From positions 62,001-126,000 of the forward strand of contig NZ_JAJTWW010000007.1 of assembly GCF_021729135.1 (NCBI RefSeq): a stretch of 64,000 nucleotides of DNA, in the 5' to 3' direction. The DNA comes from Brevibacterium daeguense (GTDB lineage Bacteria > Actinomycetota > Actinomycetes > Actinomycetales > Brevibacteriaceae). The notes under the pieces were generated by a model that saw nothing but the letters and a program-made list of their open reading frames with translations, had not been told where the DNA came from and ran no database searches. Positions 32,395 to 40,154 of this stretch are shown in pieces. The stretch's first letter is position 1. Every line of letters begins with the position of its first letter. The translations under genes were made by a program, and so were the position numbers.

Positions 32395-34526
32395 ACGACA
32401 CCCACCCCGTGACCGACGCTCGGCTCAGGACTCAGCCCGTGACCGACACTCGGCTCGCGCCGGTCCGCCGCGCGGACCGCAACCCGGCGCTCGAATCCGA
32501 CGCCGCGCGGGTGGCGTTCTGGGAGTCGCAGGCCGAACGCCTGGACTGGGAGCGGAGGTGGGACACCGCGCACACCTTCGACCGGCCGCGCAGCATCGGC
32601 ACCCCTGACGACCCGCAGTTCACGATCCCGAGGATCGAGTGGTTCGCCGGCGGCAGGCTCAACGCCGCCGCCAACTGCCTGGACCGCCACGTGAGCGCCG
32701 GCCGCGGCGACAAGGTCGCCCTGCACTTCGAGGGCGAGCCCGGCGACCGGCGCGACTACACCTACGCCGAGCTGCTCGCCGAGGTGTCGCGCGCAGCCCA
32801 CGCGCTCGAGAGCCTGGGAGTGGGGCCGGGTGACCGGGTGGTCGTCTACCTGCCCGTCATCCCGGAGACGATCATCATCACCCTCGCCTGCGCCCGGATC
32901 GGCGCGGTGCACTCGCTGGTGTTCGGCGGGTTCTCCGCCGAGGCGCTGAAGTTCCGCGTCGAGGACACCGGCGCCAAGGTGCTGGTCACCAGCGACGGCC
33001 AGTTCCGCCGCGGGAAGGCCGTGGCCGTGAAGGCCAACGCCGACACCGCGTGCTCGGGCGACAACGCCATCGAGCACGTGCTGGTCGTGGCCCGCACCTC
33101 GGATGGCGCTGGCTCGGCGAACAGCCCAGCCGCCGACTCGGACTCTGCCGAGGACGCCCCCGACATCCCGTGGACCCCGGGCCGGGACATCTGGTGGCAC
33201 GAGGCGCTCGCCGCCCAGCCCGCCACCCACACCCCGCAGGCCTTCGACGCAGAGCACCCGCTGTTCATCATCTACACCTCCGGCACCACCGGACAGCCCA
33301 AAGGCCTCGTCCACACGACTGGCGGCTACCTCGTGCAGACCGCGTACACGCACGCGCTGCTGTTCGACCTCGTCGACGACGAGCTCGCGAACGTCAACGA
33401 CCCGGAGCGCGTCGAGTCCTGCGTCCACTGGTGCACCGCCGACCTGGCCTGGGTGACCGCCCATACCTACGAGATCTACGGCCCGCTGCTCAACGGCATC
33501 ACCCAGGTGATCTACGAGGGCACCCCGGCTCACCCGCATCCGGGTCGGCACTTCGAGATCATCGAGCGGTACGGGGTCACGAACTACTACACGGCACCGA
33601 CACTCATCCGCTCGCACATCGGCAACTTCCCCGACGGCCTGCCCGACACCTGGGACGTGTCCTCGCTGCGCCTGCTGGGCACGGTGGGCGAGTCGATCAA
33701 CCCCGAGGCGTGGCGTTGGTTCCGCCGCGAGGTCGGCAAGGACGTGCTGCCGATCGTCGACACCTGGTGGCAGTCGGAGACCGGCTCCACCATCATGTCC
33801 CCCCGCCCCCACGATGCCGCCTTCGACCCCGCCTCGGCCGAGGCGCCCAAGCCGGGCTGCGCGACCCGCGCCGTTCCCGGGCTGTCCGCCCGGGTCGTCG
33901 ACGAGGACGGGAACGACTCCCCCACCGACGAGCAGGGCTACGTGGTCGTCGACGGGATCGGGCCGTCCATGGCCCGCACCGTGTGGGGCAACCCGCAGCG
34001 CTACCTCGACTCGTACTGGAAGGCCTTCGGCGAGCGCGGCTGGTTCTTCTCCGGGGACGGCGGCAAGCGCGACGCCGACGGCGACATCACGCTGCTCGGC
34101 CGGGTCGACGATGTCATCAACGTCTCCGGCCACCGGCTGTCGACGATCGAGATGGAGTCAGCCCTCATCACCCACCCCGACGTCATCGAGGCCGGCGCCG
34201 CACCGATCGCGGACCCGCTGACCGGGCAGGCCGCCGTCGCGTTCGTCGTGCTCACCGAGCACGGCCGCGGCAAACCGGCCGCGGTGATCGAGGCCGAGCT
34301 GCGCGCCCACGTGGCCCACGAGATCGGACCGATCGCCAGGCCCAAGCGGATCGTCGCGGTGCCGGCGGTGCCCAAGACCCGCTCGGGCAAGATCATGCGC
34401 AGGCTGCTCACCCAGCTCAGCGAGGGGACGCCGCTCGGCGACACCACCTCGCTGCAGAACGAGTCGGCCGTCGCGCAGATCGCCCGCATCGTGGGACACC
34501 CGGCCGCCACCGCCGAGGCGCACTAG
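32382..34526 (+). CDS. acs: acetyl-CoA synthetase (AMP-forming)
   Basis: 714 residues, slightly longer than the usual 650, mainly through an N-terminal extension and an insertion rich in Ala and Asp near residue 245. Landmarks are ARIGAVHSLVFGGFSAEALKFRV, IIYTSGTTGQPKGLVHTTGGY near residue 297, DTWWQSETGSTIMSP with the acetate-pocket Trp, GRVDDVINVSGHRLSTIEMESAL and the catalytic Lys in KTRSGKIMRRLL. It converts acetate, ATP and CoA to acetyl-CoA. Coupling to an importer gene and placement before MetY suggest recycling of acetate from sulfhydrylation, or activation of an imported carboxylate. Confidence 0.88.
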   Translation: MGSVNDTHPVTDARLRTQPVTDTRLAPVRRADRNPALESDAARVAFWESQAERLDWERRWDTAHTFDRPRSIGTPDDPQFTIPRIEWFAGGRLNAAANCLDRHVSAGRGDKVALHFEGEPGDRRDYTYAELLAEVSRAAHALESLGVGPGDRVVVYLPVIPETIIITLACARIGAVHSLVFGGFSAEALKFRVEDTGAKVLVTSDGQFRRGKAVAVKANADTACSGDNAIEHVLVVARTSDGAGSANSPAADSDSAEDAPDIPWTPGRDIWWHEALAAQPATHTPQAFDAEHPLFIIYTSGTTGQPKGLVHTTGGYLVQTAYTHALLFDLVDDELANVNDPERVESCVHWCTADLAWVTAHTYEIYGPLLNGITQVIYEGTPAHPHPGRHFEIIERYGVTNYYTAPTLIRSHIGNFPDGLPDTWDVSSLRLLGTVGESINPEAWRWFRREVGKDVLPIVDTWWQSETGSTIMSPRPHDAAFDPASAEAPKPGCATRAVPGLSARVVDEDGNDSPTDEQGYVVVDGIGPSMARTVWGNPQRYLDSYWKAFGERGWFFSGDGGKRDADGDITLLGRVDDVINVSGHRLSTIEMESALITHPDVIEAGAAPIADPLTGQAAVAFVVLTEHGRGKPAAVIEAELRAHVAHEIGPIARPKRIVAVPAVPKTRSGKIMRRLLTQLSEGTPLGDTTSLQNESAVAQIARIVGHPAATAEAH

Positions 34527-34560
34527 CCTTGAATCCGATAACGCCTGAGCCCGACTCGCC

Positions 34561-34651
34561 GCGTCCGGAGCACGGACGCAGCGGCGTGACCGCCCGTCGG
34601 CGAGCTGATCGCAGGCCCACCACGACCACAATGCGGCAGGCGACTGCCGCA
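34561..34651 (+). promoter_or_regulatory. two hairpins in the leader between acs and metY
   Basis: The 159-base gap has a 7-bp stem GCGTCCG/CGGACGC with a 5-base loop at 34561-34579, extendable with a bulge, and a second 7-bp stem TGCGGCA/TGCCGCA around GGCGAC at 34632-34651. The second ends 34 bases before the metY ATG; GAGGAGAGG lies between. They may terminate or attenuate transcription entering metY. No known riboswitch core was recognised. Confidence 0.35.
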
Positions 34652-34685
34652 GACGTTCCACCCCAGAGGAGAGGACAGCTCACGT

Positions 34686-36095
34686 ATGTCTGACCATCAG
34701 TTCGGGTTCCGCACCCTCGCGCTGCACGCCGGCGGCACCCCCGACGCCATCCACGGCGCCCGGTCCGTGCCGATCTACCAGTCGACGTCCTTCGTGTTCA
34801 AGGACGCCGACGACGCCGCGAATCTGTTCGCCCTGCAGAAGTACGGCAACATCTACTCCCGGATCGGCAACCCCACCGTCGCCGCGTTCGAGGAGCGGAT
34901 CGCCGCCCTCGAAGGCGGGATCGGCGCTGTCGCGACGTCATCCGGCATGGCCGCCGAGTTCATCGTCTTCGCCGCCCTGGCACAGGCAGGCGACCACATC
35001 GTCGCCTCGTCCCAGCTCTACGGCGGCACCATCACCCAGCTCGATGTGACGCTGCGCCGGTTCGGCGTCGAGACCACCTTCGTGGAGGGCACGGACCCGG
35101 CGGACTACCGGGCGGCTCTCCGCCCGGAGACCAAGGCGGTCTACTGCGAGGTCGTCGCGAACCCCTCCGGCGAGATCGCCGATCTCGAAGGGCTCGCCGA
35201 GGTCGCACACTCCGCGGGCATCCCGCTGGTCGTGGACGCCACCCTGACCACGCCGTACCTCAACCGGCCCTTCGACCACGGGGTCGACATCATCATCCAC
35301 TCGGCGACGAAGTTCCTGGGCGGTCACGGCACCACCCTGGGCGGTGTCGTGGTGGAGTCGGGCCGCTTCGACTGGGGCAACGGCAACTTCCCCGTGATGA
35401 CCGAGCCCGTGCCCTCGTACAACGGGCTGTCCTGGTGGGACAACTTCGGTGAGTACGGCTTCCTCACGCGCCTGCGCTCCGAGCAGCTGCGGGATATCGG
35501 GCCGACGCTGTCCGCACAGGCCGCATGGCAGCTCATCCAGGGCGTGGAGACGCTGGCCCAGCGGATGGACGGCCACCTGGCCAACGCCTCGGCCGTGGCG
35601 GAGTGGCTCGACACGGATCCACGGGTCGCCTACGTCAACTACGCAGGACTCCCCGGCCACCCGCATTTCGAGCGCGGCAGGAAGTACCTGCCCAAGGGCG
35701 TGGGCTCGGTGTTCGCCTTCGGCGTCAAGGGCACTGAGGAGCTCACCTCCCGCGAGGTGGGAGCCCGGTTCATCGAGAGCACACAGCTGGCCAGCCACCT
35801 GGCCAACGTCGGTGATGCCCGCACCCTGGTGCTGCATCCGGCTTCGACCACGCACCAGCAGCTCTCCGCCGAGCAGCTCGCAGCCGGCGGAGTCCACGAG
35901 GACCTCATCCGCCTGTCGGTGGGCCTGGAGGACACCGCAGACATCCTGTGGGACTTCGACCAGGCGCTGACGGCCGCGACCGGACTCACCCGCGAGGGCG
36001 AATCCGCGCAGGCGGGCACCGGAGCAGGTGCCGCGGCCGGACAGGCAGCGGCGACGAGTGAAGCCGAGAAGGTTTCGGAAGGAGCCACATCATGA
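34686..36095 (+). CDS. metY: O-acetylhomoserine sulfhydrylase (homocysteine synthase)
   Basis: 469 residues, PLP-dependent Cys/Met metabolism family. Start FGFRTLALHAGGTPDAIHGARSVPIYQSTSFVF, then YSRIGNPTVAAFEERIAALEGG, and the PLP Lys in IHSATKFLGGHGTTLGG near residue 209. This is the MetY branch: it makes L-homocysteine and acetate from O-acetyl-L-homoserine and sulfide. The last 35 residues are a low-complexity Ala/Gly/Glu tail beyond the family's normal end. It overlaps the CoA-binding gene by 4 bases. Confidence 0.92.
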   Translation: MSDHQFGFRTLALHAGGTPDAIHGARSVPIYQSTSFVFKDADDAANLFALQKYGNIYSRIGNPTVAAFEERIAALEGGIGAVATSSGMAAEFIVFAALAQAGDHIVASSQLYGGTITQLDVTLRRFGVETTFVEGTDPADYRAALRPETKAVYCEVVANPSGEIADLEGLAEVAHSAGIPLVVDATLTTPYLNRPFDHGVDIIIHSATKFLGGHGTTLGGVVVESGRFDWGNGNFPVMTEPVPSYNGLSWWDNFGEYGFLTRLRSEQLRDIGPTLSAQAAWQLIQGVETLAQRMDGHLANASAVAEWLDTDPRVAYVNYAGLPGHPHFERGRKYLPKGVGSVFAFGVKGTEELTSREVGARFIESTQLASHLANVGDARTLVLHPASTTHQQLSAEQLAAGGVHEDLIRLSVGLEDTADILWDFDQALTAATGLTREGESAQAGTGAGAAAGQAAATSEAEKVSEGATS

Positions 36096-36583
36096 GCCAG
36101 GAGCGCACCTGGGTGGGACCGAGCGCGACCGAGCGCCTGCAGATCCTGCGGGAGGCGCAGTCGATCGCGATCGTGGGGGCCTCGAACAAGCCGTCGCGGG
36201 CGTCGAACTTCGTCGCGACGTACCTGCTGTCGTCCTCGCCCTACCGGATCTACTTCATCAATCCCGTCGTCGACGAGATCCTCGGCCGGCCGGTGTACAA
36301 GTCCCTGGCCGACCTCCCCGAGGTGCCCGACATCGTCGACGCGTTCCGCAAGGACGAGGACCTGCCCGGTGTCGCCCGCGAGGCCGTCGAGATCGGCGCC
36401 AAGGTGCTGTGGCTGCAGCTGGGCTCGTGGAACGAGGAAGCGGCGGCGATCGCGGAGGCCGGGGGCCTCAAGGTCGTCATGGACCGGTGCGTGAAGATCG
36501 AGCACGCGCGCTTCCACGGCGGACTGCACCTGGCCGGCTTCAACACCGGAGTCATCTCCTCGAAGCGGCAGGTCGTGTCGTAG
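36092..36583 (+). CDS. CoA-binding protein, YccU-like (CoA_binding_2)
   Basis: 163 residues, one Rossmann-type domain: LREAQSIAIVGASNKPSRASNFVATYLL is the nucleotide loop, then YRIYFINPVVDEILGRPVYKSLADLPEVPDIVDAFRK and VLWLQLGSWNEEAAAIAEAGGLKVVMDRCVKIEHARF. The family binds CoA or acyl-CoA, but its function is not settled. Its stop-start overlap with metY and the acs gene upstream argue for a role in the acetyl/homocysteine branch, for example binding the CoA released or regulating MetY. The conserved Cys in VMDRCVKIEH is present. Confidence 0.8.
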   Translation: MSQERTWVGPSATERLQILREAQSIAIVGASNKPSRASNFVATYLLSSSPYRIYFINPVVDEILGRPVYKSLADLPEVPDIVDAFRKDEDLPGVAREAVEIGAKVLWLQLGSWNEEAAAIAEAGGLKVVMDRCVKIEHARFHGGLHLAGFNTGVISSKRQVVS

Positions 36584-36632
36584 GGGCTTCCGCCCACCCG
36601 CAGGATCCGACGCTTCCGTCGGGAATCTCCAA

Positions 36633-36672
36633 CGCTGAAGCCCCGGAATCGCGCGATTCCGGGGCTTCAGCG
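36633..36672. terminator. 40-bp perfect palindrome, bidirectional terminator
   Basis: The 20 bases from 36633 (starting CGCTGAAGCCCCGGAATC) are followed immediately by their exact reverse complement, giving a stem of up to 20 bp with only the bases at its tip unpaired. It lies between the plus-strand metY operon and the convergent lipoprotein gene. CTGCTTCC follows on the plus strand, a weak T-run. Confidence 0.75.
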
Positions 36673-36790
36673 CTGCTTCCGGCGACTCGGACCGCGCCGG
36701 ATGACAGCGCCTCAGGGGCTGGGCCACGGGGTCCGCCGACGACTCCCGGGCGGGCGCGGCCTCATCGGCAGCGGCTGGGCCACGGGGATC

Positions 36791-37297
36791 TCACTGACGT
36801 CGAACGATGAATTCGTAGCTCGACTCACGACCTTGATCGTCGGACTTCTCGAGGAGGTCGTCGCCGATGTCGGAGACGTTCTCGTAGGACCGGTTGGAAT
36901 CGGCACCTGATCGGATCTCGTCGTTCAAGATCGAGACTTGGGAGTTGAACTCAGCCATTTCCAGCTGGCCGTAGCACGGAGATCTCTCCTCAGCGATCGC
37001 GTACATCTCCTCGCTGTCCTCTATGAGCATCTCGACGTGTTCCAGCTGGTCCGACGACCCTCTGGCGGTGACCACCTGCTCCCACGTCAGGGTCAGCCCT
37101 GTACCCACCTCATCAACCGTGAAGCACGGCTCCACCTCGCCGTTCGCCGGTGTGTCCTGTGCTTGAGCAGCCTGCGCTGCGGCTGCTGACTCCTGAGCCG
37201 TGCTGCCGGTCTCGGCTCCTCCTCCGTTCGAGCCGCACGCGGACAGTGCAAGAACCAGCACGACCCCAGCCGCTGCCATCGGGGACTTCAACTCCAC
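36791..37297 (-). CDS. small lipoprotein of unknown function
   Basis: 168 residues. A short signal peptide (MAAAGVVLVLALSAC) ends in the lipobox LSAC; an Ala/Gln/Glu-rich linker follows and then a region of about 110 residues with two cysteines (EPCFTVDEVG and RSPCYGQLEM) that could form a disulfide outside the cell. I do not recognise the family. GTG 37297 was chosen because GAGGAG lies 5 bases upstream; an ATG at 37327 and one at 37279 are alternatives. The upstream DNA is AT-rich for this genome (37320-37355), which fits a promoter. Confidence 0.6.
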   Translation of the reverse strand: MELKSPMAAAGVVLVLALSACGSNGGGAETGSTAQESAAAAQAAQAQDTPANGEVEPCFTVDEVGTGLTLTWEQVVTARGSSDQLEHVEMLIEDSEEMYAIAEERSPCYGQLEMAEFNSQVSILNDEIRSGADSNRSYENVSDIGDDLLEKSDDQGRESSYEFIVRRQ

Positions 37298-37440
37298 AAG
37301 ATCTCCTCGCTCTTGTTCCTCACCCATAGAAAATACTTGGAATTTCAACATATCTTGCGTCGGAGCAGCGGCTGTCTCCCGTGGGGTCGCGAGAGGCAGC
37401 AGCACGGGCCGACCGGCCCCCCGTTGCGGCAGCTCGGCGG

Positions 37441-38625
37441 TTACGCCACGGCTTCGACCGGCGTCTCGCCCGCGGGAGCGGTCTCGTACGCGGACCTGCC
37501 GTCCTCGGTCGCGCCGAGCAGCTGGGCGAGCATCGCCTCGTTCGTCGCGATCTCCGTCTCCAGCTCGGCGGGCAGCTGCCGGAGGAAGTCGTAGCGCTGC
37601 TTCGCCACCGGGACCGCCATCATCTCCGCAACCTGGATGGACACCCGCGGGATCCCGAGCTGATCGGTCAGCTCGTCCCCGTGAAGAATCCGCACCTGCG
37701 CCTGCGTGCGCTCCCGCAGCGGACCCTCCGGCAGCCCGAGCACGAGCGCCAGCTGGGCCGCGGTGGCATCCACGAGCGCGTCCACCAGAGCTCGCGACCC
37801 CTCGTCCGGGGATCCGGCGACCGCGCCGATCGCCCGCACCATGGGCTCGGAGGCCTCATGGTCGTCGAGCCCGGCGAGCAGATCGGCCGGAATGCCGAGC
37901 ATCCGTCCGACGACCTGCCAGAACCCGTACACATCACGGGTCTGCTCGGGTGTGAGCTCATAGCCCAGCTTCTCCAGGCCGCGGTAGGGGATGTAGGTGA
38001 AGTCGAACCAGGTCCGGAGCATGTCGATCGAGTTGATCGGCGCACCCCACTCCGAGGTGTCCGCGCTGCGGTCCAAATGCTGTGCCCGGGAGAACGCGTG
38101 CATGGCGCGTACCATCCCGGTGTGCTCGAAGCCGCCGGCGCCCGGAACCAGGGCATCCCTGAAGTAGAGGTGGTACGTCCAGTTGCGCGTGTCGAGCAGG
38201 CGCCGCAGTGCGCCCTCCACCAGCCGCCCGGTGGAGACGAGGACCCGGGAGATCGCCGGGCTCGAGTAGGTGTTCACCAGTGAACCGGGACCGAGCGCGA
38301 CGCTGTGGGTGAGCACGGGGATCGACAGGTACACCCGGCGCCCGCGCTCCAGGCGCTCCCGGTCCGCCCCGTCGAGGGCACCCCGCATGTCCGCGATGAA
38401 TGCCTGGACCTCGGGAGCGTCGGTCTCCCCGGCTGCACCGGCCTTGAGCGCCGCGCGCAGCTGCCGCATGAGGACCGCGCGATCGGCTCCCGACGCGAAC
38501 AGCGCGTCGGCAATGGGGTCCCCTTCGAAGAAGGCCCGCTGGAACCGTTCGGCGCGCTCGCTGCCGTGCTCGCGGACGAATTCGGACTGCCCGCCGCGCA
38601 GGGTGGGCCACGGATGATCGCTCAT
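37441..38625 (-). CDS. oxygenase MpaB-family / DUF2236 protein
   Basis: 394 residues. The pattern RRVYLSIPVLTHSVALGPGSLVNTYSSPAISRVLVSTGRL, HTGMVRAMHAFSRAQ, NSIDMLRTWFDFTYIPYRGLEKLGYELTPEQTRDVYGFWQVVGRMLGIP is that of DUF2236 proteins, a heme-binding group that includes MpaB (mycophenolic acid pathway) and the latex-clearing oxygenase Lcp. An oxidative cleavage role is therefore possible but unproven. Divergent from the NtaA/DszA-type monooxygenase gene; they share a 190-base control region. Confidence 0.65.
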   Translation of the reverse strand: MSDHPWPTLRGGQSEFVREHGSERAERFQRAFFEGDPIADALFASGADRAVLMRQLRAALKAGAAGETDAPEVQAFIADMRGALDGADRERLERGRRVYLSIPVLTHSVALGPGSLVNTYSSPAISRVLVSTGRLVEGALRRLLDTRNWTYHLYFRDALVPGAGGFEHTGMVRAMHAFSRAQHLDRSADTSEWGAPINSIDMLRTWFDFTYIPYRGLEKLGYELTPEQTRDVYGFWQVVGRMLGIPADLLAGLDDHEASEPMVRAIGAVAGSPDEGSRALVDALVDATAAQLALVLGLPEGPLRERTQAQVRILHGDELTDQLGIPRVSIQVAEMMAVPVAKQRYDFLRQLPAELETEIATNEAMLAQLLGATEDGRSAYETAPAGETPVEAVA

Positions 38626-38743
38626 GAGGTCTCCTTTGACACTGTTGCGATGATGAGTGACTGAACAGTAACCTACTGCAGATCCGGTCTCAAGACCTCG
38701 TCGCTCGAGCGAGTCGCGAGACAGCCTCGGCGCACGCTTGCAA

Positions 38744-38776
38744 ACGGTGTACGCGTGCTAACGTCATGCACACCGT
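38744..38776. promoter_or_regulatory. inverted repeat ACGGTGT / ACACCGT upstream of the flavin monooxygenase operon
   Basis: Two exact 7-bp arms separated by 19 bases, lying 40-70 bases upstream of the monooxygenase ATG and overlapping a possible promoter (TTGCAA and TAACGT, spacing 15). On the other side of the gap, ACTGTT at 38641 and AACAGT at 38664 form another spaced pair upstream of the DUF2236 gene. Confidence 0.3.
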
Positions 38777-38815
38777 CGACTGCGCGCGAGCGAACAGAGC
38801 TGAGGAGATGCTGAC

Positions 38816-40120
38816 ATGCCGTCACGTCGTGAGGCGCACTTCACGCTCTTCCTGACTCCCAGCGGCTATCACGAATCGGCATGGCTGGTGCAGGACGACG
38901 ATCCCTGCGAAGCGATCTCCGTGGAGAGCCTGCACCGGGCTGCGGCGACTGCGGAGCGCGGGAAGCTCGACGCCGTCTTCTTCCCGGATTGGCCGATGCT
39001 GTCGCACTTCCGCGCCGAGTACTTCCCTCAGGTCCGCTACGACCCCATCACCCTGATGTCCGCGTTGGGAGCGGCGAACCGCAAGATCGGTTGGATCGCC
39101 TCGGCGTCGACGACCTACAACGAGCCCTTCGACCTGGCACGCCGACTGGCCACTGCCGACTTCGTCACCAACGGGCGCGCAGGGTGGAATGTCGTGACCA
39201 CCTATCACGCCGAGGCGGCGAAGAACTTCGGGCGGACCCATCCCGCGCACGGCGACAGGTATGCTCGCGCAGCCGAATTCGTCGAGGTGACGCGGAGACT
39301 GTGGGACAGCTGGGAGGACGACGCCATCGTCGGGGACCGCAGCCGTGGCCGCTGGGCGGATATCGACAGGATCCGGCCCGCGCGGTTCGAGGGTGCGCAC
39401 TTCTCCGTGGAGGGCGCGCTGCCGGTCCCCCGCGCCCCGCAGGGCCATCCCGTGCTGGCACAGGCCGGTTCGTCCCCGGCCGGGATCGACCTGGCGGGCC
39501 GTATCGCCGAGCTGGTCTTCACCCCGCAATCCTCCCCCGACGCCGGCCTCGGCTTCCGTCAGAAGCTCGATGCCGCTGCGCGGCGCTACGGCAGAACGGC
39601 GGACGACATCCGGATTCTGCCTGGGCTCGCCTTCGTGCTCGGCAGCACGGAGGAGGAGGCGCAACGGCTGCGCGCGGAGCTCGAGGAGTCCGCGAGCCCG
39701 GAGCTCCGGTGGAAGAACCTGGCGCTCAACGCGGGCCTGGACCATCAGCGCATCGATCCGGGGAAGCCGCTGGATCCGCGGCTGGCCGAAGAAGCCGAGA
39801 AGACCACATTCGCCCAGCACATCATCTCCGCCGCCCTCTCCTCGGACCGCCCATTCATCGACTTGGCGCAGGAGATCACAGGTCTGCCGGGCGGTCTGGA
39901 ATTCACCGGGACGCCCGAACAGCTCGCCGATCTCATCGAGGATTGGGTGCTCTCCGGAGCCAGCGACGGCTTCACACTGCAGCCCACGACCATTCCCACT
40001 GCGCTCGATGCCTTCGTCGACCACGTCGTGCCCATCCTCCAGCGCCGGGAGCTGTTCCGCACGGAGTACTCCGGCACCACCCTCCGCGAGCATCTGGGCC
40101 TGGCGGCGGTCCGCGTCTGA
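38816..40120 (+). CDS. FMNH2-dependent monooxygenase, NtaA/SnaA/DszA family
   Basis: 434 residues. The start HFTLFLTPSGYHESAWL, LDAVFFPDWP, GWIASASTTYNEPFDLARRLATADFVTNGRAGWNVVTTYHAEAAKNFG and HPVLAQAGSSPAGIDLAGRIAELVFTPQ are the conserved blocks of the NtaA/DszA group, two-component enzymes that use reduced FMN. Known substrates are nitrilotriacetate, EDTA, dibenzothiophene sulfone and pristinamycin. No flavin reductase is encoded here. It is 34 bases before the importer ATPase gene, so one operon. GAGGAG lies 8 bases upstream of the ATG. Confidence 0.85.
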   Translation: MPSRREAHFTLFLTPSGYHESAWLVQDDDPCEAISVESLHRAAATAERGKLDAVFFPDWPMLSHFRAEYFPQVRYDPITLMSALGAANRKIGWIASASTTYNEPFDLARRLATADFVTNGRAGWNVVTTYHAEAAKNFGRTHPAHGDRYARAAEFVEVTRRLWDSWEDDAIVGDRSRGRWADIDRIRPARFEGAHFSVEGALPVPRAPQGHPVLAQAGSSPAGIDLAGRIAELVFTPQSSPDAGLGFRQKLDAAARRYGRTADDIRILPGLAFVLGSTEEEAQRLRAELEESASPELRWKNLALNAGLDHQRIDPGKPLDPRLAEEAEKTTFAQHIISAALSSDRPFIDLAQEITGLPGGLEFTGTPEQLADLIEDWVLSGASDGFTLQPTTIPTALDAFVDHVVPILQRRELFRTEYSGTTLREHLGLAAVRV

Positions 40121-40154
40121 TCCCTCGATGATCCGGCCATAGGAGAGACAACCC

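Noticed and set aside
32382..34526. Sulfoacetate-CoA ligase pathway (with Xsc) as the role of the ligase
   Set aside because: No sulfoacetaldehyde dehydrogenase, acetyltransferase Xsc or phosphotransacetylase gene is in the cluster, and the ligase has the acetate-pocket features of Acs.
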